Assembly (NCBI GenBank): GCA_947175295.1
Contig: CAMWMK010000014.1
Location: forward strand, 1-51,626
Source: an uncultured Porphyromonadaceae bacterium
Lineage (GTDB): Bacteria > Bacteroidota > Bacteroidia > Bacteroidales > Muribaculaceae
Reading direction: 5' to 3'
Length of the DNA: 51,626 bases
In this document: positions 35,948-44,260 of the stretch, one piece after another
Numbering within the stretch: the stretch's first letter is position 1
Layout of the letters: each line of letters starts with the position of its first letter
Program-made: the position numbers and the translations under genes
The notes under the pieces: generated by a model
The model's input: only the letters and a program-made list of their open reading frames with translations
Database searches by the model: none
Told to the model about the DNA's origin: nothing

Positions 35948-37051
35948 ATGAAGACGATGAAGACTTTCACATATAGGATATTGTCCGTCTGGGCGTGCCT
36001 CATGGCCATTATGCTCGGAGGATGCGTGAAGAATGAATTCAAGGTCGATTTCGAGTTTCCTAAAGACCATCCCGGCAACTATCTGATGTCATACTACGCG
36101 TGGGACTCCCGAAAAGGGCGCTGGATAGAGCGCACCGTCACCATTCAGGAAGGTATGGCATCGGTCGATGGGGTGACGCGCCTCCCGACCCTCGTATATG
36201 TCAGCGACGCCTCGCTTCCCGGCAACTCCATGATCATCTATGCAGAGCGTGGCGACGAGATCAGGATTTCAGGCGACGGCAGGGACATGGGCTCATGGAC
36301 CGTCACCGGCAACAAGATCTCCGAGCGCTGGAGCGATTGGCGCAAGGCAGCCTATCAGCAGAAAGACGATACTGTGGCTTTCCATAAGAGGATAGAGGAA
36401 TATGTGAGGAAAAACCCCAAGGATGAGCTTTCGTCTATCCTTATGCTGACCGAATGGAACCGCCGTAAGGACCCTGCCGGATTTGTAGGGCTCTGGAATT
36501 CCATCGACAAAGGGGCGCGCTCCCATCAGCTCATTGAGATGTGTGGAGTCTCCGATCTTCTGGGCATCGAATTCATCACTACTTCCGAGGGAAATCTGGA
36601 GTATGCCAAAGACTCCGGAATGAAGACCCTCCCGCTTCGCTCGCGCGACAACGGTTCCGATACCTTGAAGTTCGTCAGTCCGTCGTTCATATATTTCTTT
36701 AGGGAAAACAATACAGCACGCAAGGAAGCCGTAGACTCCATGAAAGTCCTTGCCAAGGCATATCCTGATTCTGCCAAGAGGGTGATGGCCGATATATATA
36801 TGGATTCCGACAGTATGACCTGGGTCAACGCCATCCGCAGGGATTCGCTCAAGGGAGTGGTGCGCGCATGGCAGCCGAGGGGTGTCGTGGAGGAGGATAT
36901 GGTGAGGATGGGTGTCGTAAGGGTGCCTTGGTTTGTGGTGAAGGATAAGGGCGCGAAGGAGACGTATGCCGGCGACGACCTTAAGGCTGCCGCCGCGGAG
37001 TTCCGTAAGCTGATGGAGAAGCAGGTCCCTAAACCTAAGAAGAATTCATAA
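35948..37051 (+). CDS. DUF4369/thioredoxin-like lipoprotein without CxxC
   Basis: 367-aa lipoprotein (MLGGC, Cys26). An N-terminal DUF4369-like beta domain (LMSYYAWDSRKGRWIERTVTI to MIIYAERGDEIRISGDG) is followed by a helical stretch (about 120-180) and a C-terminal thioredoxin-like part ending RVPWFVVKDKGAKETYAGDDL. In this family of Bacteroidota envelope thiol-disulfide proteins that part normally carries CxxC. Here only three Cys occur in the whole protein, one in the signal and one the lipidated residue, so redox activity is unlikely. The function is unknown. It shares an operon with yifB (12-bp gap). A second ATG at 35957 could be the real start. Confidence 0.7.
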   Translation: MKTMKTFTYRILSVWACLMAIMLGGCVKNEFKVDFEFPKDHPGNYLMSYYAWDSRKGRWIERTVTIQEGMASVDGVTRLPTLVYVSDASLPGNSMIIYAERGDEIRISGDGRDMGSWTVTGNKISERWSDWRKAAYQQKDDTVAFHKRIEEYVRKNPKDELSSILMLTEWNRRKDPAGFVGLWNSIDKGARSHQLIEMCGVSDLLGIEFITTSEGNLEYAKDSGMKTLPLRSRDNGSDTLKFVSPSFIYFFRENNTARKEAVDSMKVLAKAYPDSAKRVMADIYMDSDSMTWVNAIRRDSLKGVVRAWQPRGVVEEDMVRMGVVRVPWFVVKDKGAKETYAGDDLKAAAAEFRKLMEKQVPKPKKNS

Positions 37052-37063
37052 TAGCGAAGACAA

Positions 37064-38638
37064 ATGCTGACCAAAGTATATTCGGCCGCGATTTCCGGCA
37101 TTGATGCCTTTTTGGTGACGATAGAAACCGTAGTGCAGAAGGGCATAGGTTTCAGTATCGTGGGGCTTCCTGACACTGCCGTCAAGGAGTCCTATACGCG
37201 TATCACCACCGCTCTGCAGCACAGCGGCATCGGATTCCCTCACAAGAATACTGTGGTCAATCTTTCTCCGGCCGACGTCAAGAAGGAGGGGGCCGCATTC
37301 GATCTCCCTATGGCGATCGGAGTGCTCGCTTCAAATGAGAAGGTCCCTACGGAGCATCTTTCGGAATATATGATAATGGGGGAGCTCTCGCTCGACGGCA
37401 GTGTGCTTCCGGTAAAGGGTGCGCTCCCGATGGCCATAAAGGCGAGGGAATATGGGTTTAAGCGTCTCATAGTGCCTGAAGCCAATGTCACGGAGGCGGC
37501 CGTAGTAAATCGAGTCGAAGTATATGGCGTGAAGACATTGGCGGAAGCCGTAGGCATCATTGCCGGCATCTCCGAGCTGCAGCCTACCATAATCAATACG
37601 CGCGAGATATTCGCGGCCGAGGCCGATAGTTATGACTTCGATTTCTCTGAAGTGAAGGGTCAGGACAGTGTGAAGCGGGCATTCGAAGTGGCATGCGCCG
37701 GAGGCCACAACATATTGATGGTCGGGCCGCCGGGAGCCGGAAAGTCGATGATGGCTAAGCGTCTTCCTTCCATACTTCCTCCCCTCAGCCTCGCTGAGGC
37801 GCTTGAGACTACGAAGATACATTCCGTAGCCGGAAAGCTTCACCGCGGCTCCATGCTGATGACCAGGCGCCCCTTCCGCACCCCGCATCATACCGTCTCT
37901 CCCGTAGCCCTGGTCGGCGGCGGCGCCAATCCTATGCCCGGTGAGATTTCGCTCGCCCATAATGGCGTCTTGTTTCTCGATGAGTTCCCGGAGTTCAGCC
38001 GTACGGTACTGGAGGTGCTCCGCCAGCCGATCGAAGACCGCACCATAACTGTCTCGCGCGCCAAGTATACGGTGGATTATCCTGCCTCGTTCATGCTTGT
38101 GGCATCGATGAATCCGTGCCCTTGCGGCTACTACGGCCATCCTACGAAGCGTTGCACCTGTCAGGCCGGAGCCGTTGCGAAATATATGAACCGCATCAGC
38201 GGTCCGCTCCTCGACCGCATCGACATCCAGTGTGAAATTGAGCCGGTGGCATTCGACGATATGGCCAACCGTGCGCCTGCCGAGTCAAGCGCCTCGATAC
38301 GCGAGCGTGTCATAAAGGCACGCGCGGTCCAGACTGCCCGTTTCAAGGGAGAAAAGGGAGTCCATTGCAACGCCCAGATGAATTCCCGCCTTCTGCATCA
38401 GTATGCCTGGCCCGACGAGCAGGGCCTTGCCAAGCTCAAAGACCGCATGACGAAGCTCAACATGTCGGCCCGCGCCTTCGACCGCATCCTGCGCGTAGCC
38501 CGCACCATAGCCGATCTCGAATACGCCGCCACCATGACGCCGGAGGAAGCCGTCACGGCTCCCGTCCTCAGCCGCCACATAGCCGAGGCCATCGGCTACC
38601 GCGCCCTCGACCGCGCCTCCTACGGCCAAGTCTTCTGA
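37064..38638 (+). CDS. YifB/ComM-family Mg-chelatase-like AAA+ ATPase
   Basis: 524-aa cytoplasmic protein of the YifB/ComM family. ComM is known as a branch-migration helicase aiding natural transformation; the role in Bacteroidota is not established. An N-terminal Lon/S5-like domain (MLTKVYSAAISGIDAFLV to about 165) precedes the AAA core with Walker A GPPGAGKS (221-228), Walker B GVLFLDEF (301-308) and a Cys cluster CPCGYYGHPTKRCTC (352-366). The C-terminal Mg-chelatase helical domain follows (MSARAFDRILRVARTIADL). Full length for the family. Translation probably follows the upstream lipoprotein gene. Confidence 0.95.
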   Translation: MLTKVYSAAISGIDAFLVTIETVVQKGIGFSIVGLPDTAVKESYTRITTALQHSGIGFPHKNTVVNLSPADVKKEGAAFDLPMAIGVLASNEKVPTEHLSEYMIMGELSLDGSVLPVKGALPMAIKAREYGFKRLIVPEANVTEAAVVNRVEVYGVKTLAEAVGIIAGISELQPTIINTREIFAAEADSYDFDFSEVKGQDSVKRAFEVACAGGHNILMVGPPGAGKSMMAKRLPSILPPLSLAEALETTKIHSVAGKLHRGSMLMTRRPFRTPHHTVSPVALVGGGANPMPGEISLAHNGVLFLDEFPEFSRTVLEVLRQPIEDRTITVSRAKYTVDYPASFMLVASMNPCPCGYYGHPTKRCTCQAGAVAKYMNRISGPLLDRIDIQCEIEPVAFDDMANRAPAESSASIRERVIKARAVQTARFKGEKGVHCNAQMNSRLLHQYAWPDEQGLAKLKDRMTKLNMSARAFDRILRVARTIADLEYAATMTPEEAVTAPVLSRHIAEAIGYRALDRASYGQVF

Positions 38639-38671
38639 AAGACATACTTAATAATTCATTGCGATAAATCC

Positions 38672-39673
38672 ATGAAAGACTTAATAATCTATAATACACC
38701 TGATGGGCGCACGTCAGTAGCCCTATATGCCAAGGACGGAAATATCTGGCTTAACCAGAGTCAGATCGCTGAACTTTTTGCCACCTCCAAGCAAACTATC
38801 AGTCATCATATTGGAAATATATTGTCCGATAATGAATTGGATAAAGAGTCAGTTGTCAAATATTATTTGACAACTGCCGCAGATGGCAAAGAATATAACG
38901 TAGAGTATTATTCCTTGCAGATGATAATTGCCATTGGTTATCGTGTGCGGGGTGTCAGGGGCACTCAATTTCGCAAATGGGCGACTGACCATCTTTCAGA
39001 ATATCTAATCAAGGGCTTCACGATGGACGATGAGAGGCTTAAGAATCCGGATGGGCGTGTGGATTATTTTGACGAGCTTCTTCTCCGCATCCGTGATATC
39101 CGTGCGTCGGAGAAAAGATTCTATCAGAAGATAAGGGATCTCTTCAAGCTAAGCAGCGACTATGACAAGACCGACAAGGCCACCCAGATGTTTTTTGCAG
39201 AGACTCAGAATAAACTTATATATGCGATTACTCGGCAGACAGCGGCTGAATTGATTGTAGCCCGTGCTGACTCCAATCTCCCAAATATGGGATTGACATC
39301 ATGGAAAGGGAATATTGTCAGGCGAGGAGATGTAGTGGTTGCGAAGAATTATCTGCAAGCAGAAGAGATTGATGATCTCAACAGACTGGTAGAAATCTTT
39401 CTTACCAGTGCCGAGATGCGAGTTAAAGGTCGTCAGGACCTTACACTGCAATACTGGCGCAAGAATGTAGATAATCTTCTTGATTTCCAAGATAAACCGG
39501 TCTTGAAAGACAAAGGAAAAATTACTGCCGCTCAAATGGAGGCCAAGGTCAAAGCCATCTACAACGATTTTAATACTCGCAGAAAGATGCTTGAAGCCCA
39601 AAAAGCCGATGAAGAAGACCAAACTCTTTTCGATGATCTTGATTCCATACAGGATACCCTTCCTTCCAGATAA
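38672..39673 (+). CDS. RhuM-family protein
   Basis: 333-aa protein of the RhuM family, named after a Salmonella pathogenicity-island gene and widely found in accessory regions of bacterial genomes. The N-terminus NTPDGRTSVALYAKDGNIWLNQSQIAELFATSKQTISHHIGNI (about 7-51) contains a helix-turn-helix. The conserved core LTTAADGKEYNVEYYSLQMIIAIGYRVRGVRGTQFRKWA follows. The C-terminal half is helical and charged. It has no signal peptide or catalytic motif I can see. The gene is more AT-rich than yifB before it, suggesting separate acquisition. Biochemical role unknown; association with defence or mobile islands is general knowledge. Confidence 0.9.
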   Translation: MKDLIIYNTPDGRTSVALYAKDGNIWLNQSQIAELFATSKQTISHHIGNILSDNELDKESVVKYYLTTAADGKEYNVEYYSLQMIIAIGYRVRGVRGTQFRKWATDHLSEYLIKGFTMDDERLKNPDGRVDYFDELLLRIRDIRASEKRFYQKIRDLFKLSSDYDKTDKATQMFFAETQNKLIYAITRQTAAELIVARADSNLPNMGLTSWKGNIVRRGDVVVAKNYLQAEEIDDLNRLVEIFLTSAEMRVKGRQDLTLQYWRKNVDNLLDFQDKPVLKDKGKITAAQMEAKVKAIYNDFNTRRKMLEAQKADEEDQTLFDDLDSIQDTLPSR

Positions 39674-39678
39674 CATAC

Positions 39679-39843
39679 AAGATAATTGTTCATACGAACG
39701 GTGGCAGAAGGTATGCATCCACCAAGATAACCATAGTCGACGAGGACGGCAGGAAACAGTCCCGCCACAAGCCTTCCCATCATCTCCCTTTGTCTCCCTA
39801 TCGGCACAAAACTGACTCGCTCTGTCTGCGAGCGCATGAATGA
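39679..39843 (+). pseudogene. Possible remnant of an IS transposase N-terminus
   Basis: An open frame without a start codon reads KIIVHTNGGRRYASTKITIV, then DEDGRKQSRHKP, and stops after RAHE. The opening resembles, from memory, the N-terminus of IS4/IS1634-like transposases of Bacteroidales. The later part looks frameshifted, and the overlapping frame gives TRSVCERMNELAKTIAWL. There is no full transposase. This is recognition by eye only. Confidence 0.3.
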
Positions 39844-39878
39844 ACTCGCCAAAACTATCGCCTGGCTGTGATGATCCC

Positions 39879-39987
39879 TTCACCCTAAGACAGACCTGCT
39901 ACGCCCCAGCAAGCAATCACGCAGAATCCCTAACAGTGATGAAGGAAGCAGGCGGATGAATGCGTAGCAGGTCTGTCTTCGGGTGAA
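39879..39987. repeat. 109-bp hairpin element with 26-bp inverted arms
   Basis: Left arm 39879-39904 starts TTCACCCTAAGACAGACC; right arm 39962-39987 is its complement with one mismatch (GGTCTGTCTTCGGGTGAA end). The 57-nt centre has no ORF and holds a small inner inverted pair (ATCAC and GTGAT). It could be a small MITE, a structured RNA or a large terminator. Confidence 0.75.
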
Positions 39988-40056
39988 ATAATGATATCCA
40001 TAGATACGAAATCATATTTTAATTTGATAGATGCAGTGAATACCGGATTTTTATTG

Positions 40057-40064
40057 TAACTTTG
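40057..40064 (+). promoter_or_regulatory. -7 box for the DUF4491 gene
   Basis: TAACTTTG fits TAnnTTTG; predicted leader about 49 nt before ATG 40117. No well-spaced -33 box. Confidence 0.5.
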
Positions 40065-40116
40065 CCGATGGAAATCAACTTGAGAACTTCGATATTAACT
40101 AAAAAAACTGAATACA

Positions 40117-40452
40117 ATGATAATGATACAGGAATTTCTTTCACAATACAATCTTCAGGGTATCGCCATCGGATTGGCGACATTCCTGATCATCGGCATC
40201 TTTCATCCTCTGGTAATAAAGGGCGAATACTATATGGGCCAGAAATGCAACTGGCTTTTCCTGATTGGCGGCATAGCCACACTGATTCTTTCTATTGTTA
40301 CAACAGGTACGGCATCCATCCTTTGCGGAGTGACGTCCTTTTCATGTTTCTGGTCGATTCTCGAGGTGAAGGAGCAGCGCGAGAGGGTCCGAAAGGGCTG
40401 GTTTCCTGCCAATCCCCGCCGTATGGAAAGTCTTCCTGAGGAGCGGAAGTGA
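40117..40452 (+). CDS. DUF4491 family small membrane protein
   Basis: 111-aa inner-membrane protein with three hydrophobic helices (about 13-35, 45-65 and 66-82). The pattern IGLATFLIIGIFHPLVIKGEYYMGQKCNWLFLIGG then SCFWSILEVKEQRERVRKGWFPANPRR matches the conserved DUF4491 family, whose function is unknown. The positive C-tail should be cytoplasmic. ATG 40117 is used; ATG 40123 is possible. It lies between a hairpin repeat and a MITE and has no clear operon partner. Confidence 0.85.
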   Translation: MIMIQEFLSQYNLQGIAIGLATFLIIGIFHPLVIKGEYYMGQKCNWLFLIGGIATLILSIVTTGTASILCGVTSFSCFWSILEVKEQRERVRKGWFPANPRRMESLPEERK

Positions 40453-40478
40453 TTTCATTTTGCTTTCCTATGATTTCT

Positions 40479-40675
40479 TAAGTAGCTGGTCAAATTAAAC
40501 GCATATCATCCGCTCTGACGATTCCGAGGCGATTTGGCCGCGGAGCGAATGAGCGATGCGGGCATCGTGAATGAGCTTCAAGGCCAAAGCGGCCGGAATC
40601 GGCAAGCGGATGATGTGCGAGATCCTATTCATGACCTGACATTTATTATATCGTTTTAATTTGAACAGCTACTTA
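40479..40675 (-). mobile_element. MITE-like palindromic element, copy 2 (197 bp), inverted
   Basis: Begins TAAGTAGCTGGTCAAATTAA and ends TTAATTTGAACAGCTACTTA. Its reverse complement aligns with copy 1 (21205-21402) over the whole length with about a dozen substitutions and one 1-bp gap. It lies 26 bp past the DUF4491 stop, outside the gene. The internal sequence folds on itself like copy 1. Confidence 0.85.
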
Positions 40676-41027
40676 CAGATAAGTATGAAATCTGTGTGAT
40701 TTTACAAAATGTTACGGCTATATCTGTGTTGATATCAGCTGATTAAGTTTGGTGTTGAATTTTGTCATGAACCATTCTGTTACAGAATTGTTGCACGCCT
40801 GTAACAGTCTGTTTCAATAATGATATATTAATTTAACCGCGTGTAATATGTTGAAACTTAGACTGTTGCAAAATTGTTTAAGGTTTGTTGCACTTGTTGC
40901 AAAATTTTGTCGAAACATTTAAAAATTTGCTAACGTTATACAGACAAAGACACGGTTCTTTTAATCTTTTCTAAATTTTACAAACCCTGGACGAACGAAA
41001 GCGAATCCACCTAAAAATAAGACGATC
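40676..41027 (+). promoter_or_regulatory. AT-rich upstream region of the ECF sigma gene with repeated TTGTTGCA
   Basis: 352 bp without a gene. TTGTTGCA occurs at 40788-40795, 40885-40892 and 40894-40901, with CTGTTGCA at 40863-40870; two of the four are followed by AAATT. A run of short repeats ahead of a sigma-factor gene suggests regulatory sites. No consensus TAnnTTTG was seen close to the start, so the gene may depend on an alternative sigma factor, perhaps its own product. Confidence 0.45.
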
Positions 41028-41537
41028 ATGGCATCCAACACTTCATTCCGCACAAACCTCCTCAACCTCCAGTCAAACCTCATGAGCTTCGCATACCAGC
41101 TCACCTCAGACCGCGAGGCCGCAGCTGACCTCCTCCAGGACACTACCCTCAAGGCGCTCGACAACGAGGAGAAGTTCACCTCCGACTCAAACTTCAAGGG
41201 ATGGGTGATGACCATCATGCGCAACATCTTCATCAACAACTACCGCCGCAACGTGCGCCAGGCCACAATCGTCGACACCACCGACGACCTCTACCACCTC
41301 AACACATCGCAGGAATCCGCACTCGAGACTCCGGAGGGAAGCCTCTCCGTAAAGGAGATCACAGCGGTGCTCAACACCTTCGACGACGAGTTCCGCATCC
41401 CCTTCAACATGCACGTCGCCGGCTACAAGTACAGCGAGATCGCAGAGGAGCTCAGCCTCCCCGTAGGAACCGTGAAGAGCCGCATCTTCTTCGCACGCAA
41501 GCGCCTCCGCGAGCAGCTCTCCGCCTACGCATGCTGA
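41028..41537 (+). CDS. ECF-type RNA polymerase sigma factor
   Basis: 169-aa sigma-70 family factor with only regions 2 and 4. Region 2: LMSFAYQLTSDREAAADLLQDTTLKAL to GWVMTIMRNIFINNYRRN (about 17-80). Region 4: FDDEFRIPFNMHVAGYKYSEIAEELSLPVGTVKSRIFFARKRLREQL (about 117-165). No anti-sigma gene lies beside it, and no SusC with an N-terminal anti-sigma-interacting extension follows. This resembles the stand-alone ECF factors of Bacteroidota, often stress-responsive. Targets are unknown. Confidence 0.93.
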   Translation: MASNTSFRTNLLNLQSNLMSFAYQLTSDREAAADLLQDTTLKALDNEEKFTSDSNFKGWVMTIMRNIFINNYRRNVRQATIVDTTDDLYHLNTSQESALETPEGSLSVKEITAVLNTFDDEFRIPFNMHVAGYKYSEIAEELSLPVGTVKSRIFFARKRLREQLSAYAC

Positions 41538-41748
41538 AAGTCGTCAATGGATGCCCATAAAAAAGATATAAGCTAAATACCCTATATAAAGATAAGCTAA
41601 ATTGAAAGCTAATACCAGAAAGACACACTCATTCACTTGCCTTGATCTTAATCCGAATACTTGAAAAGACAAACATACCTTAATCTGATTCAATACTTAA
41701 GAAAAACACAAAAAAGAGACCTTAATCAAATATAAAATACTATGAAGA
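41538..41748. other. Gene-free AT-rich stretch after the sigma gene
   Basis: No ORF or strong structure. ATAAGCTAAAT occurs twice (about 41569 and 41591). A terminator follows. Confidence 0.4.
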
Positions 41749-41788
41749 CAAAAACAGCCCCGCTCCATCGGAAGCGGGGCTGTTTTTG
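41749..41788 (+). terminator. Strong rho-independent terminator downstream of the sigma gene
   Basis: AAAACAGCCCCGCT, 8-nt loop, AGCGGGGCTGTTTT followed by TGTGG. The 14-bp stem is perfect. It lies 210 bp past the sigma-factor stop, so the transcript has a long 3' end or this terminates a small RNA. Confidence 0.85.
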
Positions 41789-41900
41789 TGGCCGATGGTC
41801 TGTTTTGAATTCATCAATAGGACTTTTCGCCCGTTGTAGTGTTTTTCCTGTCAGTGGAGCATATGCTACCTCTATATAAGCTTGTTTTTCCACTGGTTTA

Positions 41901-41932
41901 TTTGCAAATAAGCTGTAAAAGCATTAAATTTG
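41901..41932 (+). promoter_or_regulatory. Promoter of the PDDEXK remnant and regulator
   Basis: TTTG at 41901-41904, 20-bp spacer, TAAATTTG at 41925-41932. It would drive the decayed gene and, 27 bp further on, the SusR-like regulator. Confidence 0.7.
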
Positions 41933-41949
41933 CAAGAAAATTGAGATTT

Positions 41950-42339
41950 ATGGAAGATAAGGACAGATACGCCATTGGCCAGCAGGATTTCAAGACGCTA
42001 CGTAAGGATGATGCTTTTGTCGCTGAGACACTGCGTGACGCCGATATCGACATCGAGCAGACACTTAATGCTGATTGGGACCTCGATGACCTTGCCGGAC
42101 TTGACCTTCTTAATGCCGATCCGACAGCTCTTCTCTATCAGGCCGGCTATCTCACCATAGCGAAGTACGTCTACGTCATTGAGCTGAAATACAATTCGAC
42201 TCCGGACGATGCCCTACGCCAGATAGATGAGAAGGGCTATGCCTGCAGATTCACTGTGGATCCCCGCCTACTCTTCAAGATAGGCGTCAACTTCTCATCC
42301 GAATCCCGCCGCATCGAATCATGGAAGATAGAATCCTGA
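41950..42339 (+). pseudogene. Internally deleted AAA-ATPase-like/PDDEXK_9 protein remnant
   Basis: 129 codons remain of a family usually over 500 residues (AAA-ATPase_like plus PDDEXK_9, many copies in Bacteroidales). The N-terminus RYAIGQQDFKTLRKDDAF is the family's typical opening. It then jumps to LLNADPTALLYQAGYLTIAKY and next to YVYVIELKYNSTPDDALRQIDEKGY, the nuclease-like ExK segment, ending in the normal C-terminus KIGVNFSSESRRIESW. The Walker A region and most of the ATPase are gone, while the frame stayed open. ATG 41950 is the first ATG fitting this start. Whether the short product is made is unknown; its promoter looks intact. Confidence 0.75.
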
Positions 42340-42366
42340 TGTATATTGATAAAAATCTCCGTCATC

Positions 42367-44055
42367 ATGAATGAAATTGCAAAAGCCAACGATCCATTTC
42401 CACGCTGTATCTTCCTCATCTTGTTGATGCTGACGTTGTCTGCCGGAGCGGTAGTAGGTAATGTCATGGATATCAATACAGTGATGACCGAGCTTGTCGG
42501 CGAGATCGACCGGCAGTCCAAATACACCGCGGCGAAGGAAGCGCGCATCAGGTCGCTGAAAGACGCGCTGGCTGAGAGTCGGTCCATGATGGCCAGCTAT
42601 CGGCTTGCGAAGGATATCTTCTCGGAATATATCTTCTACCAGTCAGATTCCGCCTATCATTACGCATCAGTCATGCGTAATCTTTCAGAAACACTCGGAG
42701 ACGCTTCACTTTTTGCAGAGTCCAACTTCGCACTTATGAAGTGCTTTTCATCAAACGGATACTTCAAGGAAGCCGCCGACATGGACAAACTTGTAGTGGT
42801 GGACTCACTTCCGTCTGAGGCGCTTGCCGATTATTATCGCACCTGCACCTCCTACTATCAGAACCTTGAGTCATATGCCGGCGGTGCGCATACCGACCTT
42901 GGACGAATCTACCGTGACAAAAGGATGGAGGTGGCCCAAAAGCTTGCTGAGACGGCTGATTCAAATTCCTACCTGTGGCATCAGAACAGAATAGGACTCG
43001 AGCAGATGGAGAATCCATCATTGGATAAAGAGATATCCGACCGGCTGGCTTTGCTCAAACGTTTTGACCTGAACAATCATGAGCAGGCTATACAGCATTC
43101 CCTCTTGGGACATGCCTATATAGGCAAGGGCAACCGCGAGGAAGCCAAAAGACATCTGGCTTTATCCGCTATCAACGACATACGGGGATCCGTCACGGAA
43201 ACCACCGCCGCCAAGATGCTTGCAGAGATGATGTATGAGGATAAAGATCTGGCGCTTGCCCATCAACTGATCCACCAGGCATTCGATGACGCATCATTCT
43301 ACAACTCCCATCTCCGCCGCGATGAACTAAGCAAGACCATGCAGATGATCGACTCAGCTCGTTACGCTTGGCGGAGCAATCAGCTGTGGTGGGTGGTCGG
43401 CATCCTCTCAGGATTTGTCTTCCTTCTTGCATCTGTCATGGTGCTTTTCGTGAAGGTCCGTCACCGTAACCGGGAAATAGAGAATGTAAACGCCGAGCTG
43501 CATAGGAAATCGGATGCGCTCGATGCCTCACGCATGGCTCTCTCTGAAACGAATAAAGAACTGGAGTCAACCATTGCGCAGCTCAGGGAAGTGTCGGAGA
43601 TAAAGGATAGCTACATAACGCAGTCGCTCTATGTCAACACAGTGTTCGTCAATGAGGTGGAGGAGCGCCTAAAGAACGCCATGAAGCTGCTGAAAGAGAA
43701 GAAATACGATGAGCTTAAGTTCCTGCCTTATCAGATGGGCATAAAGGAGGAACGGCAGCGTATCTTCCGAAACTTCGACGACGCCTTCATTAAGCTTTTT
43801 CCAAATTTCATCGATGAATTCAACCGTCTCTTCAAGGAGGAGGACTGGATAGAGCTCAACGACAGCGGCGAGCTTCCGATGGACGTGCGCGTCTTCGCCC
43901 TTCTCCGGCTCGGCATATCCGATCCGGCCGAAGTGGCTAAATACCTTAATCTATCCGTGAAGACCATCTATGTCTACAAGACAAAACTGAAGTCTAAATC
44001 CATTCTCGCCAACGATGACTTCGAGGCTGCCATCAAGGCCATTCCGAAGCCATAA
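42367..44055 (+). CDS. SusR-like membrane regulator (DUF6377 type) of the alpha-glucan PUL
   Basis: 562-aa one-component regulator. ATG 42367 (MNEIAKANDPFPRCIFLILLML) is preferred; the frame extends up only to a TTG. A signal or membrane helix near 13-32 is followed by a periplasmic helical TPR-like sensor (about 40-335), a membrane helix (about 340-362), a coiled coil (about 370-410) and a C-terminal LuxR-like HTH (LLRLGISDPAEVAKYLNLSVKTIYVYKTKL). The architecture equals that of the regulator at 31440-33113, and of SusR, which responds to maltose-type oligosaccharides. It precedes susC in the same direction with a 205-bp promoter gap. Confidence 0.87.
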   Translation: MNEIAKANDPFPRCIFLILLMLTLSAGAVVGNVMDINTVMTELVGEIDRQSKYTAAKEARIRSLKDALAESRSMMASYRLAKDIFSEYIFYQSDSAYHYASVMRNLSETLGDASLFAESNFALMKCFSSNGYFKEAADMDKLVVVDSLPSEALADYYRTCTSYYQNLESYAGGAHTDLGRIYRDKRMEVAQKLAETADSNSYLWHQNRIGLEQMENPSLDKEISDRLALLKRFDLNNHEQAIQHSLLGHAYIGKGNREEAKRHLALSAINDIRGSVTETTAAKMLAEMMYEDKDLALAHQLIHQAFDDASFYNSHLRRDELSKTMQMIDSARYAWRSNQLWWVVGILSGFVFLLASVMVLFVKVRHRNREIENVNAELHRKSDALDASRMALSETNKELESTIAQLREVSEIKDSYITQSLYVNTVFVNEVEERLKNAMKLLKEKKYDELKFLPYQMGIKEERQRIFRNFDDAFIKLFPNFIDEFNRLFKEEDWIELNDSGELPMDVRVFALLRLGISDPAEVAKYLNLSVKTIYVYKTKLKSKSILANDDFEAAIKAIPKP

Positions 44056-44189
44056 AGTGGGAAATCACCCCTTTATAAGGCTTTAAATTTCTAAGGAAAA
44101 TGTTTAATTTTACAGCGGATAGATTCATATTATATTGTTGTATATCATAATTTTATTAGTTTGATATCTTTTAATTCGCTTTAAAATGG

Positions 44190-44220
44190 TTGTCCGGGGC
44201 TTGCAGGATGACTAATTTTG
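44190..44220 (+). promoter_or_regulatory. Promoter of the alpha-glucan PUL operon
   Basis: TTG at 44190-44192, 20-bp spacer, TAATTTTG at 44213-44220; predicted leader about 37 nt before susC. The 44056-44189 stretch is AT-rich with no gene and probably holds the regulator's site. Confidence 0.65.
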
Positions 44221-44260
44221 CATCGTCGTCAACGAAGACGGTGTTAAAATTAAAATCATC

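Noticed and set aside
41839..41949. Upstream extension of the PDDEXK remnant to 41839
   Set aside because: The consensus promoter at 41901-41932 lies inside the extension, and the family N-terminus begins at ATG 41950.
42346..42366. TTG 42346 and, for the other regulator, TTG 33134 as start codons
   Set aside because: ATG 42367 and ATG 33113 give proper signal sequences without extra polar residues.
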